Shown piece by piece: positions 17,044 through 25,758 of a stretch of 64,000 bases of DNA; within the stretch, counting starts at the first letter, position 1; each line of letters opens with the position of its first letter. Source of the DNA: Pseudomonas sp. TCU-HL1 (GTDB lineage Bacteria > Pseudomonadota > Gammaproteobacteria > Pseudomonadales > Pseudomonadaceae); the NCBI RefSeq assembly GCF_001708505.1, contig NZ_CP015992.1:4154001-4218000 (forward strand). The letters run 5' to 3'. Position numbers and translations under genes: made by a program. The notes beneath the pieces are model-generated. The model was given only the letters and a program-made list of their open reading frames with translations. It had not been told where the DNA came from and searched no databases.

Positions 17044-17361
17044 ATGCCTGTCGAGTCCGCCGACCGCTTCCACACCTTTGCCGAGTTCTATCCCTACTAC
17101 CTGCAGGAACACAGCAACGACACCTGCCGCCGCCTCCACTACGTGGGCAGCGTGCTGGTGCTGGGCATCCTCGGTTACGCCCTGGCCACCCAGCAGTGGC
17201 TCTGGCTGCTGGCCATCCCGTTCGCCGGCTACGGCTTTGCCTGGGTTGGCCACTTCGTCTTCGAGAAGAACAAACCGGCCACCTTCAAGTACCCGCTCTA
17301 CAGCTTCATGGGCGACTGGGTGATGCTCAAGGACGCCCTGACCGGCCGTATCCGCTTCTGA
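17044..17361 (+). CDS. Mpo1-like (DUF962) membrane protein
   Basis: A 105-residue protein with the DUF962 pattern: YPYYLQEHSN near the N-terminus, two membrane helices, then GYGFAWVGHFVFEKNKPATF with the conserved His and the NKPATF motif, and a terminal YSFMGDW. Yeast Mpo1 is an iron-dependent dioxygenase in alpha-oxidation of 2-hydroxy fatty acids; the His residues here fit a metal site, but activity in bacteria is not established. Confidence 0.85.
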   Translation: MPVESADRFHTFAEFYPYYLQEHSNDTCRRLHYVGSVLVLGILGYALATQQWLWLLAIPFAGYGFAWVGHFVFEKNKPATFKYPLYSFMGDWVMLKDALTGRIRF

Positions 17362-17397
17362 CTTTCCGCACCCCGCAAGACCGGCGCCAGCTTCACC

Positions 17398-17427
17398 TTG
17401 GCCGCCGGTCCCGGGCTTGGTTATGAT
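17398..17427 (+). promoter_or_regulatory. Possible cyaB promoter
   Basis: TTGGCC (17398-17403), an 18-bp spacer and TATGAT (17422-17427), about 93 bp before the cyaB ATG. A moderate match only. Confidence 0.35.
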
Positions 17428-17519
17428 CCCGCACCAGCCAAAGCCGTGGCCCAGGACTTGCAGCGTTCAGCGAACGCCACAACCCGGCGTCAAGAAAGCA
17501 CCAGGGACAGACCCAAGCC

Positions 17520-18893
17520 ATGAAGCCCGCCATGCTCGACCCTTCCGCCGCGACGCCCGTGCTGCGCGAGTATTACTCCCGGGTACTGGCCTACATGGCC
17601 ATTGCCGCCAGCATCGCCGCGGGTACCTACGTCCAGCACTTCAGCTTCGACATCCTCTGGATGGTTCCCTACGCCCTGCTCTACCCGCACCTGGCCCACC
17701 ACCTGAGTTTGCGTTTCCCCGGACAGCGCACGGATCGCCTCTTGCTCGGAGTCGACACCTTCCATGCCGGCGCGACGGTCGCCCTGCTGGGCTTCTCGGT
17801 GGTCCCGGCCCTGATGGTCCTGCTGACCCTCAGCTTCAACGCCATGATCCTGGGTGGCCTGCGCCAGATGACGCTGGTACTGGCGGGGCTCCTGGTCAGT
17901 ACGGCTGTGGCTGGCGTAGCGTTGCGGCCGGAGTTGAAGGGCGGCACCCCTGCCCTGGTCGCCCTGGTCAGCGTGCTGTTCACCACCCTTTACATCTGCA
18001 TCACCGCCTTCTTCGTGCACCAGCAGGGCCTGCGCCTGGCCCAGGCTCGCAGCGAGATCAAGCGCGAACAGGAAAAGGCCGCCCGGCTGGCACGCAACCT
18101 CGCCAAATACCTGTCGCCCCAGGTCTGGGAAATGATCTTCAGCGGCAAGAAGAGCGTGCGCCTGGAAACCCAGCGCAAGAAGCTCAGCGTGTTCTTTTCC
18201 GACATCAAGGGCTTCACCGAGCTCTCCGAGGAGCTGGAAGCCGAGGCCTTGACCGACCTGCTCAACAACTACCTCAATGACATGTCGAAGATCGCCCTCA
18301 AGTACGGCGGCACCATCGACAAGTTCGTCGGCGACAGCGTCATGGTGTTCTTCGGCGACCCCAGCACCCAGGGTGCCAAGAAAGACGCCGTGGCGGCCGT
18401 GTCCATGGCGGTGGCTATGCGCAAGCACATGAAAGTCCTGCGCCAGCAGTGGCGCGCCCAAGGCATTACCAAGCCGCTGGAAATCCGCATGGGCATCAAC
18501 ACCGGCTATTGCACCGTGGGCAACTTCGGCGCCGACACCCGCATGGACTACACCATCATCGGCCGCGAAGTGAACCTGGCCAGCCGCCTGGAAACCGCCT
18601 CGGATGCCGGCGAGATCCTGATCTCCCACGAGACCTACTCGCTGGTTAAGGACGTGATCATGTGCCGCGACAAGGGCCAGATCAACGTCAAGGGTTTCAC
18701 CCGGCCGGTACAGATCTACCAGGTGGTGGACTTCCGCCGCGACCTCGGTGCCGCCTCCAGCTATGTCGAGCACGAACTGCCCGGTTTCTCCATGTACCTG
18801 GATACCAACAGCATCCAGAACTACGACAAGGCCAAGGTCATCCAGGCCCTGCAACTGGCGGCCGAGAAGCTGCGGGACAAGATCATTCCCTGA
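17520..18893 (+). CDS. cyaB: Class III adenylate cyclase CyaB
   Basis: A 457-residue membrane cyclase. Residues 20-165 are the MASE2 domain of six membrane helices; residues 210-390 are a class III nucleotide cyclase domain with FFSDIKGFTELSE (metal-binding Asp), KFVGDSVMVFFG (second Asp), and the DYTIIGREVNLASRLE transition-state segment. It makes the bulk of cAMP for the regulator Vfr in P. aeruginosa, where CyaB is about 463 residues. The gene ends in a REP hairpin. Confidence 0.92.
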   Translation: MKPAMLDPSAATPVLREYYSRVLAYMAIAASIAAGTYVQHFSFDILWMVPYALLYPHLAHHLSLRFPGQRTDRLLLGVDTFHAGATVALLGFSVVPALMVLLTLSFNAMILGGLRQMTLVLAGLLVSTAVAGVALRPELKGGTPALVALVSVLFTTLYICITAFFVHQQGLRLAQARSEIKREQEKAARLARNLAKYLSPQVWEMIFSGKKSVRLETQRKKLSVFFSDIKGFTELSEELEAEALTDLLNNYLNDMSKIALKYGGTIDKFVGDSVMVFFGDPSTQGAKKDAVAAVSMAVAMRKHMKVLRQQWRAQGITKPLEIRMGINTGYCTVGNFGADTRMDYTIIGREVNLASRLETASDAGEILISHETYSLVKDVIMCRDKGQINVKGFTRPVQIYQVVDFRRDLGAASSYVEHELPGFSMYLDTNSIQNYDKAKVIQALQLAAEKLRDKIIP

Positions 18894-18896
18894 TTT

Positions 18897-18922
18897 GTGG
18901 GAGCGAATTCATTCGTTCCTAC
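18897..18922. repeat. REP hairpin after cyaB
   Basis: GTGGGAGCGAAT pairs with ATTCGTTCCTAC around a short turn, four bases after the cyaB stop and before the convergent glycosyltransferase. It can serve as a terminator for both. Confidence 0.65.
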
Positions 18923-18947
18923 AAGGACAAGTGTTCCCGACGCAGCC

Positions 18948-19979
18948 TCAGCGTTCGACGGCCGGACTCAGCCCCACACACGGCTCGCCATCCAGCAACG
19001 GCTGACAGGCCAGGAACTCCAGGGCCGAGGCCCGCCAGGACAGGCGTGCCGCCCGTTCCGCACAGCGTTTGCGGTCCAGCTCAAGCGCCGCCAGGCAAGC
19101 GCGTTGCAGGTCTTCGTCCAGGCAGCCGGTAACGCCGGGTTCCAGCACATCCAAGGGTCCGGCCACCGGGAACGCCGCGACCGGCGTGCCGCATGCCAGG
19201 GCTTCGAGCATCACCAGGCCGTAGGTATCGGTCAGCGAGGGAAACACCAGGACGCTGGCCTGGGCGTAAAAGCGCGCCAGCTCCTCGCCCTGGCGGTAAC
19301 CGAAGAAGCGCGCATCGGGATGGCGCGCCTCCAGCTCGCCGCGCAGCGGACCATCGCCCACCACCCACTTCTCCCCCGGCAGTTCCAGGTCGAGGAAGGC
19401 GTGCAGGTTCTTCTCCGTGGCCAGGCGACCGACGTAGATGAACACCGGCTGGCTTGGCTTCGGCAGCGCCAATGGGCGAAACAGCGCCGTATCCACCCCT
19501 TTGCGCCAGAGATTGAGCCAGACCAGCCCGTGGTTGGCGAAGGTTTCACGCATGCGCTCGGTCGTCACCAGCACCGCGCGGCTGGGGCGGTGGAACAGGC
19601 GCAGGAAGGCGTATCCCCACGACAGCGGCAGCCAGGGCCAGCGGCCATGAACATATTCGGGAAAACGGGTATGGATGGCACTGGAGAATGCCAGGCCGCG
19701 TTTGACCAGCCAGCGCCTTGCGGCCCAGCCGAGCGGGCCTTCGGTCGCCAGGTGCACGCAGTCGGGCCGGAAGGCTTCGATCATCGGACCGACCCGCCAG
19801 AGGTCCCAGGCCAGCGGGATTTCCGGATAGCTGGGGCAAGGCCGGCAGCGGAAACCCTGGGGCGAGAGCAGCAGCACCGAATGACCGAGCGCTTCGAGTT
19901 CAGTCACCAGCGATTGCAGGCTGGTAACCACACCATTCACCTGGGGCGACCAGGCATCCGTGACGATCAGAATCCTCAT
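18948..19979 (-). CDS. GT4-family glycosyltransferase
   Basis: A 343-residue GT-B protein. It starts MRILIVTDAWSPQVNGV, the acceptor-side loop typical of mannosyl- and glucosyl-transferases acting on lipids; the donor site has YVGRLATEKNL and FPSLTDTYGLVMLEALACG. The ATG overlaps the stop of the upstream metallophosphoesterase gene by 4 nt (ATGA), so the two are translationally coupled. The acceptor is unknown; a lipid or envelope glycan is likely. Confidence 0.85.
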   Translation of the reverse strand: MRILIVTDAWSPQVNGVVTSLQSLVTELEALGHSVLLLSPQGFRCRPCPSYPEIPLAWDLWRVGPMIEAFRPDCVHLATEGPLGWAARRWLVKRGLAFSSAIHTRFPEYVHGRWPWLPLSWGYAFLRLFHRPSRAVLVTTERMRETFANHGLVWLNLWRKGVDTALFRPLALPKPSQPVFIYVGRLATEKNLHAFLDLELPGEKWVVGDGPLRGELEARHPDARFFGYRQGEELARFYAQASVLVFPSLTDTYGLVMLEALACGTPVAAFPVAGPLDVLEPGVTGCLDEDLQRACLAALELDRKRCAERAARLSWRASALEFLACQPLLDGEPCVGLSPAVER

Positions 19980-20809
19980 GCGGCCGGCTCGACCAGCTCC
20001 AGAGCACGGGCTTCCAGAGCTCGCGCCTGGGCATCGGCCAGGCGGTAAAGCTCGATGCTGCCGTCCCAATGCTCGATCAGCGCCGTGCAGGACTCCACCC
20101 AATCGCCGCAGTTGAGGTATTCCACCTCGCCCACCCTGCGGATTTCCGCGTGGTGGATGTGGCCGCAGACCACCCCATCCAGCCCGCGTTTGACGCATTC
20201 GTGGGCGATGGCTTCCTCGAAGTCGCTGATGAAGTTCACCGCCGACTTCACCTTGTGTTTGAGGTAGGCCGACAACGACCAGTAGCCATAGCCCCAGCGC
20301 TCGCGCCAGTGGTTGAGCCAGCGGTTGAGGGTCAGGGTGAACTCGTAGGCGGAGTCACCGAGGAAGGCCAGCCATTTGTGGTAGCGGGTGATTACATCGA
20401 ACTGATCGCCGTGGATCACCAGCAGGCGGCGGCCGTCCGCGGTCTCGTGTACCTCCTCGTCCACCAGCTGGATGTTGCCCAGCATCAGCGCGGAATAGCG
20501 GCGCAGGAATTCATCGTGGTTGCCGGTGACATAGATCACCTCGGTGCCGCGCTTGCTCATGGTCAGCAGGCGGCGGATCACATTGGTGTGCGCCTGGGGC
20601 CAGTAGATACCGCCCCGCAGCTTCCAACCGTCGATGATGTCCCCAACCAGGTAGATGCGATCGGCGTGGTACTGCTTGAGGAAACGCGCCAGGCGCTCGG
20701 CCTGGCAGTCGCGGGTCCCCAGGTGGACGTCGGAAATCCACAAGGTACGCACGCGCTGCTTGCGGGGCTTGGTCTTGATGACGGGTTCCAGGCGTTCGAC
20801 GCTGCTCAT
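19976..20809 (-). CDS. LpxH-like UDP-2,3-diacylglucosamine hydrolase family metallophosphoesterase
   Basis: A 277-residue calcineurin-like phosphoesterase with all metal motifs: DVHLGTRD, GDIIDGW, GNHD, HGD and GHIHHAE. It is commonly named UDP-2,3-diacylglucosamine diphosphatase, but the true LpxH of Pseudomonas is another, shorter protein, so this is a paralogue whose substrate is uncertain. It is coupled to a GT4 glycosyltransferase, suggesting a shared envelope lipid substrate. ATG 20809 has CCGGAGG upstream. Confidence 0.82.
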   Translation of the reverse strand: MSSVERLEPVIKTKPRKQRVRTLWISDVHLGTRDCQAERLARFLKQYHADRIYLVGDIIDGWKLRGGIYWPQAHTNVIRRLLTMSKRGTEVIYVTGNHDEFLRRYSALMLGNIQLVDEEVHETADGRRLLVIHGDQFDVITRYHKWLAFLGDSAYEFTLTLNRWLNHWRERWGYGYWSLSAYLKHKVKSAVNFISDFEEAIAHECVKRGLDGVVCGHIHHAEIRRVGEVEYLNCGDWVESCTALIEHWDGSIELYRLADAQARALEARALELVEPAA

Positions 20810-20943
20810 GGGCGACCTCCGGCGGGGTTTCGCCGATGGTGGGCCCACGCGGTGAATCGAGGATGAACGGCAGGTTGCAGGCCTGTGACAGCGCGCGCCA
20901 TGCAACAGGGAGTAGAATGCCCGCTTGCTCCGAGGTGACCGCC

Positions 20944-21696
20944 ATGCATTCGATCCTGTCCCTGCGCCAGTACAACCACGACCTGTTGGTCCACAGCCAC
21001 AGCTACGCGCAGCTGGTGTTCGGCCTGACCGGCCGCCTGGACTTCGAGGTGGATGGCTGCGGTGCGCGGGTCGAGCGCCAGACCCTGGCCGTGGTGCCAC
21101 CCGAGGCCCAGCACGCCTGCGGCAGCCCCGGCGGCAGCCTCTGCCTGGTGGTCGATGTGCCCGACGACGAGTGGCTGCGCCACACGCTGGGCCGGCACTT
21201 CGACGCCGGCCGGCGGCTGCTGGAACGCCCCGGCGCGTTGAACCTGAACCCGGCGCAGAGCCAACTGGTCAGTTGGATCGCCTCCAGCCCTTTGGCCGAT
21301 GAAGTGATCTCCGGGCAATCCGCCGGGCTTCTGCTGGCCAGCCTGGCCGCTCCCGGTGTCCAGGCACAGGACAGCGGCGCCCTGCCCCTGGCGGCGCTGG
21401 ACGCGCATATCGACCAGCATGCCGCCCGCCCCTTGCAGGTAGCCGACCTGGCCCGTCTCTGCGGGCTGTCAGTGGCGCGCTTCCACACCCGTTTCCTGGC
21501 TGAAACCGGGCAGACCCCCATGGATTACGTCCGCGCCCGACGCCTGCACCTCGGTCGCCAGCTAGTGCTGGAAAGCCGACTGGCCGTGGGCGACATCGCT
21601 GTCCGGGTCGGCTACAGCTCCCAGAGCGCCTTCACCGCCGCCCTCTCCCGCGAGTTCGGCGTTACCCCGCGCGCCCTGCGCAATGGCCACGAGTAG
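20944..21696 (+). CDS. AraC-family regulator with cupin N-terminus
   Basis: A 250-residue regulator: a cupin domain (HSHSYAQLVFGLTG, VPPEAQHACG) in residues 1-100 and an AraC DNA-binding domain from residue 150 (DLARLCGLSVARFHTRF and VGYSSQSAFTAALSREFG). Ligand and targets unknown. ATG 20944 has GAGGTG upstream. It matches PA3220 in position. Confidence 0.85.
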   Translation: MHSILSLRQYNHDLLVHSHSYAQLVFGLTGRLDFEVDGCGARVERQTLAVVPPEAQHACGSPGGSLCLVVDVPDDEWLRHTLGRHFDAGRRLLERPGALNLNPAQSQLVSWIASSPLADEVISGQSAGLLLASLAAPGVQAQDSGALPLAALDAHIDQHAARPLQVADLARLCGLSVARFHTRFLAETGQTPMDYVRARRLHLGRQLVLESRLAVGDIAVRVGYSSQSAFTAALSREFGVTPRALRNGHE

Positions 21697-21778
21697 CGCG
21701 ACAATCCCCGCGAGCCTGGCGACAGACAAGGCCGTTCGTCATCACTAGACTGGTGCGATCGTGATCAGGGAGAACCCT

Positions 21779-22114
21779 ATGTCCACCATCGAATGGGACG
21801 ACTTCGAGCGCGTTGAACTGCGCGTCGGCACCATCCTCACCGTCGCCCCCAATACCAAGGCGATCAAGCCGGCCTACGTGCTGGAAGTGGACCTGGGCGA
21901 ACTCGGGGTGAAAACCTCCAGTGCCCAGATCACCGCCCATTACGAGGCGCAAGAGTTGGTCGGCCGCCAGGTACTCTGCGTCTGCAACTTCGCCACCAAG
22001 CGCATTGCCGGCATCCGTTCGGAAGTGCTGGTGACCGGCGTCCATGACGACGAAAACAAAGTGGTGCTGGCCAGCTTCGACAAACCGCTGCCCAATGGGG
22101 CGCGCCTGGCATGA
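21779..22114 (+). CDS. csaA: CsaA-type tRNA-binding protein
   Basis: A 111-residue OB-fold protein of the MetRS-beta C-terminal type, with FERVELRVGTI, KTSSAQIT and LPNGARLA. CsaA proteins bind tRNA and were described as export-related chaperones in Bacillus. The stop overlaps the ATG of the DMT transporter gene by 4 nt. Confidence 0.88.
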   Translation: MSTIEWDDFERVELRVGTILTVAPNTKAIKPAYVLEVDLGELGVKTSSAQITAHYEAQELVGRQVLCVCNFATKRIAGIRSEVLVTGVHDDENKVVLASFDKPLPNGARLA

Positions 22115-22995
22115 AGGAACGCAATGCGCTGCTGGCGATCCACCTGGGGGCCCTGCTGTTCGGCCTTTCGGGCATCTTTGGCAAGCTCGCCAATACCGCG
22201 CCCATGATCATCACTTTCGGCCGCGGGCTGTTCGCGGTGATCGCCCTGGCACTCTTCGCCCAGCTCATCACCCGTGGCAAGAGCCCGAACCCCGGCCTGC
22301 GCCAGCTGGCCTTGCTGGCCCTCGGCGGCCTGTTGCTGGGCGCCCACTGGATCACCTTCTTCCATGCGGTGCAGGTGGGCGGCGTGGCGATCGCGACCCT
22401 CGGATTCGCCAGCTTTCCTGCCTTCACCTTGCTGCTGGAAGGCCTGCTGTTCCGCGAGCGCATCCGCACCCAGGAAATCATCATCGTCGCCCTGGTGAGC
22501 CTCGGCCTGGTGCTGGTGACCCCGAGCTTCGACTGGGGCAGCGCGGCTACCCAGGGTCTGCTTTCGGCCATTCTGTCCGGCCTGCTGTTCTCCCTGCTGT
22601 CGCTGCTGAACCGCGTCAGCGTGAGGGGGCTGGACCCGGTCAAGGCAGCGCTCTGTCAGAACCTCACCATCGTGCTCTGCCTGGCACCCTTCAGTTGGCC
22701 GCTGCTGCACGAGGTGAAACCGATGGATTGGTTCTGGATCGCCCTGCTCGGCGTTCTCTGCACTGGCCTCGCCCACAGCCTGTTCGTGGCCAGCCTCAAG
22801 GTGCTGAAGGCGCGCACCACCGCCGTGATCTTCGCCCTGGAGCCTGTCTATGGGATCGCCTTCGCCTGGTGGCTGTTCGACGAACAGCCCGGCCTGCGCA
22901 TGTTGGCCGGTGGCGCGCTGATCATCTTTGCCATCGCCCTGTCGGCGAGGAAAGGCGCGGCGGCGGAAGCCAAGGTGGCGCCCGCAACCCCGTGA
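22111..22995 (+). CDS. EamA/DMT-family exporter
   Basis: A 294-residue membrane protein with ten predicted helices in two EamA repeats; the second repeat has EPVYGIAFAWWLF, the family signature. Substrates of such exporters are often amino acids or metabolites; none can be inferred here. It is translationally coupled to csaA (ATGA overlap). Confidence 0.85.
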   Translation: MKERNALLAIHLGALLFGLSGIFGKLANTAPMIITFGRGLFAVIALALFAQLITRGKSPNPGLRQLALLALGGLLLGAHWITFFHAVQVGGVAIATLGFASFPAFTLLLEGLLFRERIRTQEIIIVALVSLGLVLVTPSFDWGSAATQGLLSAILSGLLFSLLSLLNRVSVRGLDPVKAALCQNLTIVLCLAPFSWPLLHEVKPMDWFWIALLGVLCTGLAHSLFVASLKVLKARTTAVIFALEPVYGIAFAWWLFDEQPGLRMLAGGALIIFAIALSARKGAAAEAKVAPATP

Positions 22996-23018
22996 AATCC
23001 CATCCCACGAATCAACAC

Positions 23019-23303
23019 TCAGGAACGGTCGTTGTGGCCCAGGTCCCGCGCCGGGTCGATCTGGTCGCGAACACGCTGTTTCAGCACCTTGGCTTCGGGG
23101 AAGCCGCCATCGGCCTTGCGCTCCCAGATCTGCACGCCATCGCAGGTGATGCGAAAAACGCCACCGGTGCCGGGTTCCAGGCTGACCTTTCCGAGGTCAT
23201 CACTGAAGGTGCTGAGCAACTCCTGGGCCAGCCATGCGGCGCGCAGCAACCACTGGCACTGGGTGCAATAGGTGATGACGATTTCAGGCTTGCTCGCAGA
23301 CAT
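23019..23303 (-). CDS. SelT/SelW/SelH-family (Rdx) thioredoxin-like protein
   Basis: A 94-residue protein with CTQC at residues 13-16, the redox motif of the SelW family where eukaryotes may have Sec, followed by QWLLRAAWLAQELL, and EPGTGGVFRITCDG. The role of bacterial members is unknown, likely thiol redox. It is divergent from plpD and converges on the DMT exporter with only 23 bp between. Confidence 0.83.
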   Translation of the reverse strand: MSASKPEIVITYCTQCQWLLRAAWLAQELLSTFSDDLGKVSLEPGTGGVFRITCDGVQIWERKADGGFPEAKVLKQRVRDQIDPARDLGHNDRS

Positions 23304-23332
23304 GGTTAGGCTCGGTGACAGGTTGGGCGCCC

Positions 23333-23338
23333 TATAAT
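23333..23338 (+). promoter_or_regulatory. Probable -10 box of plpD
   Basis: A perfect TATAAT lies 37 bp before the plpD ATG in the divergent gap with the SelW-like gene. No convincing -35 is visible at 16-18 bp. Confidence 0.45.
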
Positions 23339-23375
23339 AGCCGGCTTCAGCCCTCCGCCTGACCAGGGATGCGTT

Positions 23376-25556
23376 ATGCGCCGCCTTCTGCTTTGCCTGT
23401 TGTTCCTCCCCCTGCTCTGCCTCGCCCAGCCCGAACCACGGATCGGCCTGGTGCTGTCCGGCGGCGCCGCACGTGGGTTGGCCCATATCGGCGTACTCAA
23501 GGCGCTGGAGGAACAGGGCATCAAGGTCGATGCCATCGCCGGCACCAGCATGGGCGCTGTGATTGGCGGGCTCTACGCAGCCGGCTATACGGTCGACGAG
23601 CTGGAAAGGATCGCCACCGAAATGGACTGGCAGCGCACCCTGTCCGACGAGCCGCCACGAACGGAAGTCCCCTTCCGCCGCAAGCAGGATGACCGCGACT
23701 TCCTGGTCAAGCAGCGACTGAGCTTTCGTGACGACGGCAGCCTGGGCCTGCCGCTCGGCGTGATCCAGGGCCAGAACCTCGCTCTACTGCTGGAAAGCCT
23801 GCTGGTGCATACCAGCGACACCCGCGACTTCGACCGGCTCGCCATCCCCTTCCGCGCTGTGGCCACCGACATCGCCACCGGCGAGAAAGTCGTGTTCCGC
23901 CGCGGCCACCTGCCCCAGGCCATCCGCGCCAGCATGTCGATTCCGGCGGTATTCGCCCCGGTGGAAGTCAACGGCCGACTGCTGGTGGATGGCGGCATGG
24001 TCGACAACATCCCGGTGGACGTCGCCCGCGAGATGGGCGTCGACCAGGTGATCGTGGTCGACATCGGCACGCCGCTGCGCTCGCGCAAGGAACTGACCAC
24101 CGTGGTGGACGTGCTCAACCAGTCGGTCACCCTGATGACGCGCACCAACTCCGAAGCCCAGCTGGCCACCCTCAAGCCCACTGACCTGCTGATCCAGCCT
24201 CCGCTGGCCGGTTACGGCGCCACCGACTTCGGACGCTCCCGCGAGATGATCGAGGCCGGCTACCGTGCCACACATATCCTCGCGGGGCGCCTGGCGGAAC
24301 TCCGCCCGCTGTCCGAACATCGCGACCAGGCACTGGACAGCGCACGGCTGCCCAGCGAGCGCACGCCGGTGATCCGCCACATCCTGATCGAAAACGACTC
24401 GAAGATCGGCGACGCGGTGATCCGCCGCTATATCCGCCAGCCGTTGGGCGAACCGCTGGACCTGGACCGCCTGCAGAGCGACATGAGCACGCTCTACGGC
24501 CTGGATTACTTCGAGCAGGTGCATTACCGGGTAATCAAGCGCAAGGACGGCAACGCCCTGGTGATCAACGCCCGTGGCAAGCGCGCCGGCACCGACTACC
24601 TGCGCCTGGGCCTGAACCTCTCCGACGACATGCGTGGCGACAGCGCCTTCAACCTGGGGGCCAGCTACCGCAAGAACGGCATCAACGAACTGGGCGCCGA
24701 ATGGCTGACACGCTTGCAGGTGGGCGACCACCAGGAGCTCTACAGTGAGTTCTACCAGCCGCTGGACGCCGGCTCGCGCTACTTCGTCGCCCCCTACCTG
24801 TTCGGTGAGGCGCAGAACGTCGAGGCCATCCAGGGCAACGACCCCATCGCCGAATACCGCCTGGAGCGCTATGGCTACGGCTTGAACCTCGGGCGGCAGA
24901 TCGCCAACAACGGCGAGATCCGCTTTGGCGTCGGCCAGGCCTGGGGCAAGGCCGACGTGCGGGTTGGCGAGCGCGACCTGCCCAGCTTCGAATTCACCGA
25001 GGGCTACTACGAGCTGAAGTACTCGTTCGACACCCTGGATAACGTGGACTACCCCCACGACGGCGAAGACATCAGCCTGACCCTGCGCCAGTACGACCCG
25101 AGCCTGGGCTCGGACGAACGCTACCGGCAGTGGCAACTGAGCCTGGACAAGGCACTGGGCTCCGGTCCGGACACCTTCGTCCTCGGCGGCCGCTATGGTC
25201 GCACCCTGGACGATGCCGAAGTGATCACGTCCAGCTTCCTGCTGGGTGGCGCGCGCCAGCTGTCGGGCTTCCGCCAGGATTCCATCGCCGGGCAGAACAT
25301 CAGTCTGGCGCGGGCGATCTACTATCGTCGCCTGACCCAACGCTCCTTCCTGCCGCTGGATTTCCCGGTGTACCTCGGTGGCAGCCTGGAACGCGGACGT
25401 GCCTGGAACAACGACAACAGCTTCGACAGCGGCTACATCAACGCTGCCAGCGTCTTCATCAGCTTCGATACGCCCCTCGGCCCGCTGGACTTCAGCTACG
25501 GCCTGAACGACGAAGCCGAGCGAGCGCTCTACCTCAACCTCGGCCGGGTGTTCTGA
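23376..25556 (+). CDS. plpD: Patatin-like phospholipase PlpD (type Vd autotransporter)
   Basis: A 726-residue protein. After a signal peptide (1-17) comes a patatin lipase domain with the oxyanion loop GGAARG, nucleophile Ser58 in GTSMG and catalytic Asp205 in DGG; then a single POTRA domain around residues 325-395 and a 16-strand Omp85-like barrel ending in LGRVF. PlpD releases or displays its phospholipase A1 domain at the outer membrane. Length matches the 728-residue P. aeruginosa protein. A long palindrome follows. Confidence 0.9.
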   Translation: MRRLLLCLLFLPLLCLAQPEPRIGLVLSGGAARGLAHIGVLKALEEQGIKVDAIAGTSMGAVIGGLYAAGYTVDELERIATEMDWQRTLSDEPPRTEVPFRRKQDDRDFLVKQRLSFRDDGSLGLPLGVIQGQNLALLLESLLVHTSDTRDFDRLAIPFRAVATDIATGEKVVFRRGHLPQAIRASMSIPAVFAPVEVNGRLLVDGGMVDNIPVDVAREMGVDQVIVVDIGTPLRSRKELTTVVDVLNQSVTLMTRTNSEAQLATLKPTDLLIQPPLAGYGATDFGRSREMIEAGYRATHILAGRLAELRPLSEHRDQALDSARLPSERTPVIRHILIENDSKIGDAVIRRYIRQPLGEPLDLDRLQSDMSTLYGLDYFEQVHYRVIKRKDGNALVINARGKRAGTDYLRLGLNLSDDMRGDSAFNLGASYRKNGINELGAEWLTRLQVGDHQELYSEFYQPLDAGSRYFVAPYLFGEAQNVEAIQGNDPIAEYRLERYGYGLNLGRQIANNGEIRFGVGQAWGKADVRVGERDLPSFEFTEGYYELKYSFDTLDNVDYPHDGEDISLTLRQYDPSLGSDERYRQWQLSLDKALGSGPDTFVLGGRYGRTLDDAEVITSSFLLGGARQLSGFRQDSIAGQNISLARAIYYRRLTQRSFLPLDFPVYLGGSLERGRAWNNDNSFDSGYINAASVFISFDTPLGPLDFSYGLNDEAERALYLNLGRVF

Positions 25557-25565
25557 GGAACTGCC

Positions 25566-25651
25566 GTAGGTTGGCGCAGAGCGAAGCGAAGCCCAACATT
25601 TCAAACCTCGGCTTCGCGTGTTGGGCTTCGCAAAGCTCAGCCACAACCTAC
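25566..25651. repeat. Long imperfect inverted repeat after plpD
   Basis: Two 33-base arms (25566-25598 and 25619-25651) starting GTAGGTTG and meeting at GCCCAACA are complementary with few mismatches around a 20-base centre. The form is that of the GTAGGTTGG-type palindromes scattered in pseudomonad genomes. It can act as a plpD terminator. Confidence 0.75.
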
Positions 25652-25720
25652 AAGAGCTGACTGCGCGAATGGAAATAACCAAATGACTTTTCAGTATTAA
25701 AAGGAAATATGCCATTCCGT

Positions 25721-25726
25721 TATAGT
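25721..25726 (+). promoter_or_regulatory. -10 box of sbp
   Basis: TATAGT preceded by an AT-rich tract (25686-25710) and no good -35, 33 bp before the sbp start. This fits an activator-dependent promoter; for sulfate-binding protein genes the known activator is CysB, but I see no defined CysB site. Confidence 0.4.
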
Positions 25727-25758
25727 CCAGCGCTCACACTGCCCAGAAGGAACGCCCA

